Position numbers and translations under genes: made by a program. The notes beneath the pieces were generated by a model. The model made no database searches. It had not been told where the DNA came from and was given only the letters and a program-made list of their open reading frames with translations. Positions 9,107 through 17,633 of a stretch of 64,000 bases of DNA are shown piece after piece. Numbering within the stretch: position 1 is the stretch's first letter; each line of letters starts with the position of its first letter. The stretch is from contig CANKZQ010000001.1 in the NCBI GenBank assembly GCA_947488345.1, positions 1,253,501-1,317,500 on the forward strand. The letters are read 5' to 3'. Source of the DNA: an uncultured Flavobacteriaceae bacterium (GTDB lineage: Bacteria > Bacteroidota > Bacteroidia > Flavobacteriales > Flavobacteriaceae).

Positions 9107-12100
9107 TTATTTGATAAAGAATTTTTTGTTGTATCCAAATTGCTCGCTCTGAATTCTTAACACATACAGTCCAGACTTCAAATTAGAAACGTTTAACTCA
9201 GTTGTTTCAGACAAGGTACTATTTTGAGTATGAACAGCTCTACCATTCATATCAAAAACAGTAATTTTAGAAGCTCCAAAATCGATGGATGTTCTAATTT
9301 TCATGTTCCCATCTGAAGGGTTTGGAAATAAGGTGATTCTATCATCTTGGGCCGATATTTCTTCTACAGAAAGTGGCGATGCTGTAAATTTACCTGTAAA
9401 AAAGCCTCTTCCATACGTAGTCGCTAAAACAGTATTATCAGAAGTTCTTAAATCGAAGCTCGTCACTTTTACATTCTGCATTCCGTTTTGAGATTGCACC
9501 CAACTAGGATTTGCAGCATTAAAATTGCCAGTTCTCCAAACTCCTAAATCGGTACCAATAATAACTTCATCATTGATTAATGGATTCATCATAATCGCCT
9601 TTACGGGAATATCTGGAAAATCACCTTCTTTGTTTAACCAATTCGCACCTCCATCTGCCGTGTACCAAATATTTTTAACACCATAATTATGAAAGGTCAC
9701 GAATATTTCATCTTCATTCGAACCAAATGCAATCGCCGATATACTTCCTAAAAATTCTGGTCCTGAGATATCCGAAAAAATGCCATTCGCATTTGCATTC
9801 GTTATTTTAAGCAATTTCCCAGTATCAGTTCCAGCAAACAATGTTGAACTTGTGGTTGTGTACGGCGAAACTTTCAATGCTGTCAGTGGTCTATCCAACA
9901 AAGGACTTACTAAATTCAATCTTATTGGACTTGCTGTTGTAATATTCGAAAATCTAGAAATTCGTCTTGCTGTATTGGTAGATCCATCAGAATATAGAAT
10001 GTCTAAATTATCATCTAATTCGGCTATATTGATGAAAGACCCTTCATCATCTTCATCCTCGATTTGTACAAATCCACCACCACTCACGGGCAAATCAATT
10101 CTAAAAAAATTATTGAATGGAACTGATGTAATCATATAATCTCCATCTTTGTCAATGAATGAGTAAGCACCATCACCACCAGTAACTTCTGTTGATACGT
10201 TTGTACCCGGATCTCCCTCATCAATAAAATTACTTCCATTATCCTGTGTGCCTCCCAAAATTTGGTCATTGGAAGCATCTTGTCCTATTTCACCCCAATA
10301 AAATTGTGTGGTGTTAAATCCGTTTGGAATGGCAAATATTGCGCCGGCATTAGACCCAGCCCCTGAAACCGCGTTCGAATAATACACCCCACCATCTGTA
10401 GAGATCATCAAACTATTAGGGTTCGATGGGTTAAATGTTAACGCATGAATATCAGCATGTACAAAAGGTACTGTTAGAGTATTTAAATTAGCATTATTAG
10501 ACCATTTAGAAATTTGTGTCCAGGTAAGACCTCCGTTTGAACTTCTATGAACATCTATTCCACCTACAAAAATCAATTCATCACTGATTGGACTTACTTC
10601 AATCATCAAATCATAAAAAGATTGACCTCTTGTAAAATCATTTGCCGGAATACCGTTATCAGCATCGTCTGGTAAATTTTGAGTTGTAGTTGTAGTAAAC
10701 CCATTCGTTGTTTTGATAATGGTTACAGGGCTTTCTTGAGCTAAAAGATAGATTTTATTCGCGTTAGTTCCTGAAACCGCTATTTCTGTTCTACCTCCAT
10801 TCGGAATCACATGTCGTTGGGTAAACGTTGTGCCATTCGAAGAAGAGAAAACCGTACCGCCTCCATCACCAAAAGTTGAACTTCTTGTAGTAGCAAGCCA
10901 AATAGTATTATCTGCACCAATCTCTATATCATTGGGCTCAAATGGGTTTCCTGCTGGTGTATCTGGTAAATTTACTCTCGTCCAAGTAGCACCTTCGTTG
11001 ACAGACCTATATAATCCATATTCAGTTCCTTCACCTAAAATTGTGCCTGGGGCTTCTTGATAAATGGCATCCGCAATAGCTGCATAAATTTCTGTAGTAC
11101 CTCCAACATTTCTTGTAACAATATCATTGACATGAAAAATTCCAGGTACAACTGTAACACCTAGAGGAGCCTCTGTATCAACATTTTCTATGGTTATGTT
11201 CACATTTCCAGATCCTAAGGCCGTAATAATTTCTAGACCATCCGACATGGTAATCATTACAGATGGAATTGTAATTGTTGCATCTGTACCACCCATTATG
11301 ATTGGATTTCCTTCAGCATTGTTATAAACTACAACAGCTATGGCCCCAGCATCTTGGGCGTTTTTTACTTTAACCGTAAAGTCGCATGCACCTCTTTCTA
11401 TTAGTGCAATATTTCCATCTATTGCGGCAGTATTCACTAAGGCATTACAACCCTCAGTGGGTTCAGCCGTTCCATCATCTACCAACACCACATTTCCGGT
11501 AATGTTACTCGTTATACCAGGTCCGAACCCGGCCTGAAAAGGACTCAAAACTCCCTGAATACTTGCTGGTGAATTAATTGTTAACTTGGCATCTGCATTA
11601 AAAAACCCTTCTCCTGTAACACCTCCAAAAATATGACTCCATGAGGTACCTCCATCAGTAGATTTCCAAATACCATTACCATTTACCTGCCCTTGAACGT
11701 ATGATTCTCCTGTTCCTACATACATTATCTGCGTATTATTAGGGTCAAAAGTAATACTAGAAACTGCCAAATTCTCGGGTATTCCTACTCTTTCCCATGG
11801 GTTGGATCTTGTTGTTACATCATCATTCACCCATAAACCTCCGCTTACACCTCCAGCAAAAACCCGTTCGTTAGATGCATCATTGGGGTCAAACAATATA
11901 GCTCTTGTTCTTCCTGGTACATTCGTTGGGCCTCTTTCTACCCAAGCATTATTATCAGATCCAGGAACATTCTTTTGAAATATCTTATTTTGTAACAATG
12001 CTTCTTGAAGTAAGAATTTCTTTTCAAAATCCGTTTTCCCCGTTCTCGGGTTCATTTCTAACAAATATTGCTGTTCAAAATAAGCGTTTGGTGGTAATCC

Positions 12101-12280
12101 TTGCGCTTTTCGATCAGTCCTTGATAATTTCATTGTATTATTATAGCTATGTGTAGTCAAAAACTCAACGTGTTTTTCACGAAGTGAATCTATCGCCGTA
12201 TTCTCTTCTGATTTAATAAAAACTATCGAAATAATTAAGGCTACTATCGCCAATAAAAAAGGTACTCTTTTTATTCTCAT
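9107..12280 (-). CDS. Secreted BNR-repeat/PA-domain protein with T9SS sorting domain (copy 1)
   Basis: This 1,057-residue protein is probably exported by the Sec pathway (hydrophobic segment, residues ~6-23) and then by T9SS. Its C-terminal ~80 residues form a type A sorting domain (LFPNPSDG to GYNKKFFIK). Asp-box/BNR motifs such as STDGGTSW, SVNEGATW, SSNGGLTW and TADGGANW indicate a sortilin-like beta-propeller. A protease-associated (PA) domain is inserted at about residues 240-365 (NVVLVDDGTAEP, ALIERGACDFTVKVKNAQ). No catalytic motif is visible, so it may bind rather than cleave. It is a tandem paralogue of the gene at 12498-15650. Its role is unknown; adhesion or polymer binding is only a guess. 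Confidence 0.93.
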   Translation of the reverse strand: MRIKRVPFLLAIVALIISIVFIKSEENTAIDSLREKHVEFLTTHSYNNTMKLSRTDRKAQGLPPNAYFEQQYLLEMNPRTGKTDFEKKFLLQEALLQNKIFQKNVPGSDNNAWVERGPTNVPGRTRAILFDPNDASNERVFAGGVSGGLWVNDDVTTRSNPWERVGIPENLAVSSITFDPNNTQIMYVGTGESYVQGQVNGNGIWKSTDGGTSWSHIFGGVTGEGFFNADAKLTINSPASIQGVLSPFQAGFGPGITSNITGNVVLVDDGTAEPTEGCNALVNTAAIDGNIALIERGACDFTVKVKNAQDAGAIAVVVYNNAEGNPIIMGGTDATITIPSVMITMSDGLEIITALGSGNVNITIENVDTEAPLGVTVVPGIFHVNDIVTRNVGGTTEIYAAIADAIYQEAPGTILGEGTEYGLYRSVNEGATWTRVNLPDTPAGNPFEPNDIEIGADNTIWLATTRSSTFGDGGGTVFSSSNGTTFTQRHVIPNGGRTEIAVSGTNANKIYLLAQESPVTIIKTTNGFTTTTTQNLPDDADNGIPANDFTRGQSFYDLMIEVSPISDELIFVGGIDVHRSSNGGLTWTQISKWSNNANLNTLTVPFVHADIHALTFNPSNPNSLMISTDGGVYYSNAVSGAGSNAGAIFAIPNGFNTTQFYWGEIGQDASNDQILGGTQDNGSNFIDEGDPGTNVSTEVTGGDGAYSFIDKDGDYMITSVPFNNFFRIDLPVSGGGFVQIEDEDDEGSFINIAELDDNLDILYSDGSTNTARRISRFSNITTASPIRLNLVSPLLDRPLTALKVSPYTTTSSTLFAGTDTGKLLKITNANANGIFSDISGPEFLGSISAIAFGSNEDEIFVTFHNYGVKNIWYTADGGANWLNKEGDFPDIPVKAIMMNPLINDEVIIGTDLGVWRTGNFNAANPSWVQSQNGMQNVKVTSFDLRTSDNTVLATTYGRGFFTGKFTASPLSVEEISAQDDRITLFPNPSDGNMKIRTSIDFGASKITVFDMNGRAVHTQNSTLSETTELNVSNLKSGLYVLRIQSEQFGYNKKFFIK

Positions 12281-12497
12281 TGGGTTTTTGTATTTGAATA
12301 AATGGATTGCGAATTTACGAAGAAGTTTTGAAATAAAATGTTAGCAATCAAACACTTTAAATTTCGACGCCTTTTGTTTTTCTGTAGAGCAGCATAATTG
12401 ATTATTTGAGATGAGCGTTTTAAAGGTCTTAGAAATAGCCAATCTTATAATTTATAGGAGGTTCAATTTCTTGAAAATTGTTATAGAAAAGAGGCAA
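12281..12497. other. Spacer between T9SS paralogues with relic of dgt 3' end
   Basis: This 217-bp spacer contains a 35-bp block (12341-12375) identical to 15709-15743, which covers the last codons and stop of dgt. Read on the minus strand, the sequence leading into it still resembles the end of Dgt: IMLLYRKTKGVEI then stop, against AILLHKKIKGVEI in the intact gene. The rest holds the presumptive promoter of copy 1 and nothing else that I can recognise. Confidence 0.7.
12341..12375 (-). repeat. 35-bp direct repeat, copy in the spacer (dgt 3' relic)
   Basis: This is identical to 15709-15743. It lies at nearly the same distance upstream of its paralogue's start codon (about 60 bp) as the other copy does, as expected if the gene and its upstream flank were duplicated together. 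Confidence 0.9.
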
Positions 12498-15400
12498 TTA
12501 TTTGATAAAAAACTTTTTATTGTATCCGAATTGTTCGCTTTGAATTCTCAAAACATACAATCCTGATTTTAAATTAGAAACGTTTAACTCTGTTGTTTCA
12601 GACAAGGTACTATTTTGAGTATGAACAACTCTACCATTGCTATCAAAAACGGTAATTTTTGACATTCCAAAATCGAAGGTTGTTCTAATTTTCACGTATC
12701 CATCTGAAGGATTCGGAAATAAGGTAATTCTATCATCTTCAGCAGCTATTTCCTCTACGGAAAGCGGTGTAGCAGTGAATTTTCCGGTAAAGAACCCTCT
12801 TCCAAAAGTGGTCGCTAGAATTGTATTATCCGCTGTTCTTAAGTCAAAACTTGTAATTTTCACATCTTGCATCCCATTTTGAGATCGAACCCAGTTTGGA
12901 CTCGTACTTTTAAAGTTTGATGTTCTCCATACACCCAAATCTGTTCCAATAATAACTTCATCATTCAATAAAGGGTTCATCATAATAGCTTTTACAGGAA
13001 TGTCAGGAAAATCTCCTTCCTTGTCTTGCCATGTTGTTCCACCATCTGTTGTATACCAAATGTTTTCAACTCCATAATTATGAAAGGTAACTAAGAGTTC
13101 ATTTTCATTATTACCAAATCCTATAGCGGAAATACTTCCTACGAACTCAGCTCCAGTAATTCTCGACCAAGAGCCCGTTCCATTGGCATTTGTTACTTTT
13201 AAGACATCACCTCCTCCTGTACCAATAAATAAGGTTGTACTACCCGTTGTGAACGGCGAAACCTTAATAGCGGTAGGTCTTGAAACTAATAAGTTATTTG
13301 TTAAATCTTCTCTTTGAGGGGTTCCAGATTTAATATTTGTGAACTTTGATATTTGCACAACGGTACTATTCGTACCGTTTGAATATAAAATATCCAAATT
13401 ATCATCTAAATCGGCGGGATTTATAAAAGATCCTTCTTCGTCATCTGAAATTTGAACAGAAGAGTTCACATTGGGAAGTGAAAATCGAAAGTAATTATTA
13501 AATTGGGTAGCTGCAATAATGTACTCTCCCTCTTTATCTATAAAGCAATAAGCTCCATCACCCCCTAATATTTCGTTTGAAGCATTTATACCATTACCTC
13601 CTCCGTTTACAAAATTTGTTCCATTGTCTTGAGCACCGGCAATTAACTGATCAGTACTCGTATTTTGACCTATCGCTCCCCAATAGAACTGGGTTGTATT
13701 ATAACCATTGTTGCTGCTAAAAATAGCAGTTCTTGAGGTGCTAGCGGCGGCGAATGAATTTGCATAATACACTCCTCCATCTGTAGCAATAATTCCTTTG
13801 TCAGGATTAGACGGATCAAAAGAAAGTTCATGAATATCGGCATGTACAATTGGCACAGTTAAACTAGAATTATCAAACCATTGTGACATTTTACTCCAAC
13901 TTGTTCCTCCGTCTACACTCCTAAACGAATTGATACCTCCGACATACAACACTTCATCATTTGTTGGGTCCGCCTCTAACATTAAATCATATCCTGCTTG
14001 ACCTCGAGTAAAATCTTCGGGTTCTACACTAAAATCGGTATCTACAGGCAGGGGTAAAGTAGTTGGCGTTGTGGCGAAAGCATCTTCAGTTTTCAGTATA
14101 GTTACCGTTGCTGTTTCCGCTAAGACATATATTTTATTCGGATTGGTTTCCGAAATCTCAATTTCAGTTCTTAAGCCATTCGGAACTACGAACTCTTGAG
14201 TGAAATTGGTTCCATCTGCCGACGAAAGAATGGTTCCTCCTCCGTCTCCAAAGCTAGAACTTCCCGTTGAAGACATCCAAATTTTATTATCAGGTCCAAT
14301 TTCTATATCATTGGGTTCAATCCGGTTTCCGTTACTGGTTGTCGGTAAAGTTAGTAAACCCCAAGTCGCTCCTCCATCTACAGATTTATATAGACCATAT
14401 TCTGATCCATCACCAAAAAGGGTACTAGCAGCGAAAAAATAGGGCGCATCGGCTATGGCTGCATATATTTCGGTAGTACCATTATTATTTCTGGTAACGA
14501 TGTCATTTACATGAAAGATGCCGGGAACAAAGGTAAATCCTGATGGCAACGAAGAACTATCATCGGCCAAAGTGGCATTCACCGTTTGCGACTGTAATGC
14601 GGTTAAAATCTCTTCACCATTTTCTTTAGAAATCATGAATGAGGGAATATTAATAGTCGCATCTGTTCCTCCCATAATAATGGGATTTCCAGCAGCATTA
14701 TTAATGACTATTACGGCAACTGCTCCTTCATTTTGTGCATTTTTAACTTTTATGGTAAAGTTGCAGGCACCTCTTTCTACAACTGCAATACTACCATTAA
14801 TAGCGCTTCCATTTGTTAGAGTATTACACCCAAGTCTCGCAGCAGCAGTACCATCATCGACCAACACTAAATTTCCAGTAATTGAACCAGCAATACTGGG
14901 TCCAAAGCCGGCTGCAACTGCGGTAAAATCTCCAGCAATACTTGCTGGACTATTCACAGTTACTTTTGAGCCTCCATTAAAAAAAGTAGTTCCTCTATTA
15001 ATTCCAAGTACGTTCTCCCAAGAATTTCCGCCATCGGTAGATTTAAAAATTCCATTGGCCAAACCAGAAGCTCCAGAATATGATTCTCCTGTTCCTAAAT
15101 ACATGGTCATAGAATCATTAGGGTCTACCGTAATACTTGAAACCGCCAAATTTTCTGCAACTTCAATATTCGTCCAAGGTGAATTACTATTCGTTATATC
15201 ATTGTTTACCCATAAGCCTCCGCTAACGCCGCCAGCAAAAACCCTTTTCTCGGCAGGATCATTGGGGTCAAATAACATGGCCCTTGTTCTTCCCGGAACA
15301 TTGTTTGGTCCTCTCTCTACCCAAGCATTATTATCGGATCCAGGAACATTTTTTAAAAGACTATTTTTTCTTAATTCTTCTTGTAATGAAAGTTTCTTTT

Positions 15401-15650
15401 CATACTCTGGTTTCCCAGTAGCAGGATTCATTTCCAATAGATATTCTTGTTCAAAGTATCCATTCGGAGGTATTCCTAATTTCTTCCTTTCTTCTTCTGT
15501 GAGTCTTGATGTTTCGTTGTACTTATGACTATTGAAAAACTCGATATGTTGCGCTCTTAATTGTTCTATTTTATCATTCCTCTTTTGCAAAAATAGAAAT
15601 GTGCCTACAACCAAAATTAACAATACTATACACCTGATTTTCGTTTTCAT
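12498..15650 (-). CDS. Secreted BNR-repeat/PA-domain protein with T9SS sorting domain (copy 2)
   Basis: This 1,050-residue paralogue of the 9107-12280 product has the same order: an N-terminal hydrophobic export segment, Asp-box repeats (STDGGNSW, SVDGGATW, SVDGGTSW, TTDGGTTW), an inserted PA domain (NLVLVDDGTAAA, AVVERGACNFTIKVKNAQ) and a C-terminal type A sorting domain. The sorting domains are almost identical in the two copies, whereas the propeller and PA regions have diverged; 36 bp at 12592-12627 equal 9201-9236 exactly. The pair may have diversified in ligand while sharing the secretion signal. No enzymatic residues are apparent. Confidence 0.93.
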   Translation of the reverse strand: MKTKIRCIVLLILVVGTFLFLQKRNDKIEQLRAQHIEFFNSHKYNETSRLTEEERKKLGIPPNGYFEQEYLLEMNPATGKPEYEKKLSLQEELRKNSLLKNVPGSDNNAWVERGPNNVPGRTRAMLFDPNDPAEKRVFAGGVSGGLWVNNDITNSNSPWTNIEVAENLAVSSITVDPNDSMTMYLGTGESYSGASGLANGIFKSTDGGNSWENVLGINRGTTFFNGGSKVTVNSPASIAGDFTAVAAGFGPSIAGSITGNLVLVDDGTAAARLGCNTLTNGSAINGSIAVVERGACNFTIKVKNAQNEGAVAVIVINNAAGNPIIMGGTDATINIPSFMISKENGEEILTALQSQTVNATLADDSSSLPSGFTFVPGIFHVNDIVTRNNNGTTEIYAAIADAPYFFAASTLFGDGSEYGLYKSVDGGATWGLLTLPTTSNGNRIEPNDIEIGPDNKIWMSSTGSSSFGDGGGTILSSADGTNFTQEFVVPNGLRTEIEISETNPNKIYVLAETATVTILKTEDAFATTPTTLPLPVDTDFSVEPEDFTRGQAGYDLMLEADPTNDEVLYVGGINSFRSVDGGTSWSKMSQWFDNSSLTVPIVHADIHELSFDPSNPDKGIIATDGGVYYANSFAAASTSRTAIFSSNNGYNTTQFYWGAIGQNTSTDQLIAGAQDNGTNFVNGGGNGINASNEILGGDGAYCFIDKEGEYIIAATQFNNYFRFSLPNVNSSVQISDDEEGSFINPADLDDNLDILYSNGTNSTVVQISKFTNIKSGTPQREDLTNNLLVSRPTAIKVSPFTTGSTTLFIGTGGGDVLKVTNANGTGSWSRITGAEFVGSISAIGFGNNENELLVTFHNYGVENIWYTTDGGTTWQDKEGDFPDIPVKAIMMNPLLNDEVIIGTDLGVWRTSNFKSTSPNWVRSQNGMQDVKITSFDLRTADNTILATTFGRGFFTGKFTATPLSVEEIAAEDDRITLFPNPSDGYVKIRTTFDFGMSKITVFDSNGRVVHTQNSTLSETTELNVSNLKSGLYVLRIQSEQFGYNKKFFIK

Positions 15651-15708
15651 TGATACCTAGAATTACATAAAGAAACCGAATGTACGAATTCCTTTCGGAA
15701 CAATATGA

Positions 15709-15743
15709 TTAGCAATCAAACACTTTAAATTTCGACGCCTTTT
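15709..15743 (-). repeat. 35-bp direct repeat, copy at the intact dgt 3' end
   Basis: This contains the last codons and stop of dgt plus the start of the copy-2 upstream region. It is identical to 12341-12375. The whole stretch from the dgt end to the paralogue start codon is recognisably related at the two places. Confidence 0.9.
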
Positions 15744-17065
15744 ATTTTTTTATGTAGTAAAATGGCGGCACCATCAGACATGCCTGCTATAAAACTACAA
15801 ACGGCCAATATTCTAACGTATAAATGATCGTTTAAATTTTGATATTTCGCAGGTAGTAAGTTCATCAATAGTTTATCATAGTTAGATGCTTTTCCATCAA
15901 ATGAATTGTTAATCGCAGTTATGAAAACATCTAATAAATCGGCTAAAATACGGTAGCCTGAGATTTCCTTTTCAATGACTTCTTTACTTCTGTAGATGTT
16001 GTCGACACTGATTTTTATAATATCATTAATCTGTGCTTCATACTTGCTTTTATCTAAGAGTGAAATATGATAATCTCCATGTAAAATTAGGGCTTCATTC
16101 TCAATAAAAATAGTGGCCGCTTCGGTTATCAAATTTCCAATTGCCAAGGCTCTTAAATAGCTCAGTCTATCTTGTTTTGTTGTTAACTGATAGTATTTTT
16201 CGGTATTTATCGTATCTCTAACTAGGTTAATCAAATACTCTAAAGCAAATTCTTCTTCAATTAATCCAAGGTTAATTCCGTCTTCAAAATCGATAATGGT
16301 ATAACAAATATCATCAGCTGCTTCTACCAAAAAGGCAAGTGGATGGCGACCATAACTTACATCAGCACCTTCTCGAATTTTTTTAAGGCCTAAGTCTTCT
16401 GCAACTTCCATAAAAATGGACTTATCAGACTGAAAAAAACCATACTTTTTATCAATAATATGTTTCGTTGGCTTTTTCGGAAGCGACTCTTTCGGGTATT
16501 TCATAAAAGCTCCCAGCGTAGCATATGACATCCGTAATCCACCTTCTACTCCTTTTCTGCTTTCATTCAAGATTCTAAATCCGTTGGCATTTCCTTCGAA
16601 ATCAATCAAGTCTTGCCATTCTTTCTCCGATAAGCTTTCCTTGTATTTTAGCCCATTTCCCGTTTTAAAATATTCTCCTATCGCTTTTTCACCACTGTGT
16701 CCGAAAGGAGGATTTCCGATATCATGCGCCAAACAAGCACTCGCTACAATGGCACCAAAGTCATTGATTTGATAGCCTGCCTCCTTTAATTCTGGATATT
16801 TTTCCAGCAATTGTTTCCCTACAATTCTACCTAAAGACCTTCCCACAACTGAAACTTCTAAGCTATGCGTCAATCTTGTATGAACAAAATCAGTTTTTGA
16901 TAATGGAACCACTTGTGTTTTATCTTGTAAACTTCTAAAGGAATCTGAAAAAATGATACGATCATAGTCTACTTCAAAACCTATTCTTGTATCATTTTGG
17001 TCTTTTCTTATTCTCTTTTCTGTATCACCAAAACGTTTTAAAGACAGTAATTGTTCCCAATTCAT
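15725..17065 (-). CDS. dgt: Deoxyguanosinetriphosphate triphosphohydrolase (dGTPase-like HD hydrolase)
   Basis: This 446-residue HD-superfamily enzyme is expected to hydrolyse dNTPs (classically dGTP) to the nucleoside and tripolyphosphate. The metal-binding His of HTRLTHSLEVSVVGRSLG and the HD pair in CLAHDIGNPPFGHSGEKAI are clear, and the start (MNWEQLLSLKRFGD) and length fit the bacterial family. It is the upstream neighbour of the duplicated T9SS genes, and its 3' end was evidently copied into the spacer between them. It diverges from the phosphate-type locus across a 187-bp region. Confidence 0.94.
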   Translation of the reverse strand: MNWEQLLSLKRFGDTEKRIRKDQNDTRIGFEVDYDRIIFSDSFRSLQDKTQVVPLSKTDFVHTRLTHSLEVSVVGRSLGRIVGKQLLEKYPELKEAGYQINDFGAIVASACLAHDIGNPPFGHSGEKAIGEYFKTGNGLKYKESLSEKEWQDLIDFEGNANGFRILNESRKGVEGGLRMSYATLGAFMKYPKESLPKKPTKHIIDKKYGFFQSDKSIFMEVAEDLGLKKIREGADVSYGRHPLAFLVEAADDICYTIIDFEDGINLGLIEEEFALEYLINLVRDTINTEKYYQLTTKQDRLSYLRALAIGNLITEAATIFIENEALILHGDYHISLLDKSKYEAQINDIIKISVDNIYRSKEVIEKEISGYRILADLLDVFITAINNSFDGKASNYDKLLMNLLPAKYQNLNDHLYVRILAVCSFIAGMSDGAAILLHKKIKGVEI

Positions 17066-17118
17066 TTGTATAAAATTTTAAGACTGTGCAAGGTACATTA
17101 TTTTTCATTTTATAGTTG

Positions 17119-17171
17119 TTTACATTAAATTAATATTACATGTTTTTAGCTAACATTAAACTAACCTAAAG
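17119..17171. promoter_or_regulatory. Two pairs of 11-bp-period TTAACAT-like direct repeats (candidate PhoB-type operator)
   Basis: Two pairs of 11-bp units are visible: TTTACATTAAA/TTAATATTACA (17119-17140) and CTAACATTAAA/CTAACCTAAAG (17150-17171). Both pairs have exact 11-bp spacing, the geometry of OmpR/PhoB-family operators. They lie about 80-130 bp upstream of the gene at 17253 and also upstream of the divergent dgt. A weak -7-like TTTCTTTG is at 17220-17227. Confidence 0.5.
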
Positions 17172-17252
17172 ATTACGAATCATTAATCTCTTATTAACAC
17201 AGTCTTTACATTGTCTTCATTTCTTTGCCATGTCTTAACAGCGAAGAATATT

Positions 17253-17612
17253 ATGAAAAAATTTACCATACTCCTTTTTTTACTTATTACAGGTTTTAAC
17301 CAAGCACAAGAAAAAGGAATCATTGAAGGAATTGTATTAGATACGCAGCAAAACAATGAAGCACTTGCTTTCGCAACTGTTTCTTTAAAGAAAGCTGCAA
17401 TTAATACCTCCACAAATATTGATGGTGCTTATGTTTTAGAAGTAAAACCAGGTATTTATACACTGACTTTCAGTTTTCCTGGATATGAAAAAGTTGAAAC
17501 TTCAAATATTATCGTAAAAGCAGGTAAAGTAACTTCTATTAAAAAAATTGCTTTAACACAAAAAGAATTGGTGCTTTCTGAAGTAGCAGTTACTCCGAAA
17601 AAAGAAAAATAA
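17253..17612 (+). CDS. Free-standing carboxypeptidase-regulatory-like domain protein
   Basis: This 119-residue secreted protein has a signal peptide (residues ~1-18, cleavage after NQAQ) followed by a single CarboxypepD-regulatory-like beta-sandwich. It aligns end to end with the N-terminal domain of the TonB-dependent receptor encoded 21 bp downstream (shared GIVLD, FATV, DGAY/DGKY, GIYTLTFSF/GIYTIVFSF, SNIIVK/SNIVVK). I start it at 17253 because that ATG begins the signal peptide; a start at 17211 adds 14 unlikely residues. It is first in the operon. A periplasmic accessory or competitor of the receptor's extension is possible; a remnant of partial duplication is the alternative. Confidence 0.85.
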   Translation: MKKFTILLFLLITGFNQAQEKGIIEGIVLDTQQNNEALAFATVSLKKAAINTSTNIDGAYVLEVKPGIYTLTFSFPGYEKVETSNIIVKAGKVTSIKKIALTQKELVLSEVAVTPKKEK

Positions 17613-17633
17613 GCTACGCATTAAAATTTACTA

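Noticed and set aside
14518-15528. Long (336-codon) open frame on the plus strand inside the T9SS copy-2 gene
   Set aside because: It runs entirely antisense to a well-supported protein, has no promoter or ribosome-binding signal, and its Pro/Ser-rich product is a shadow of the opposite strand.
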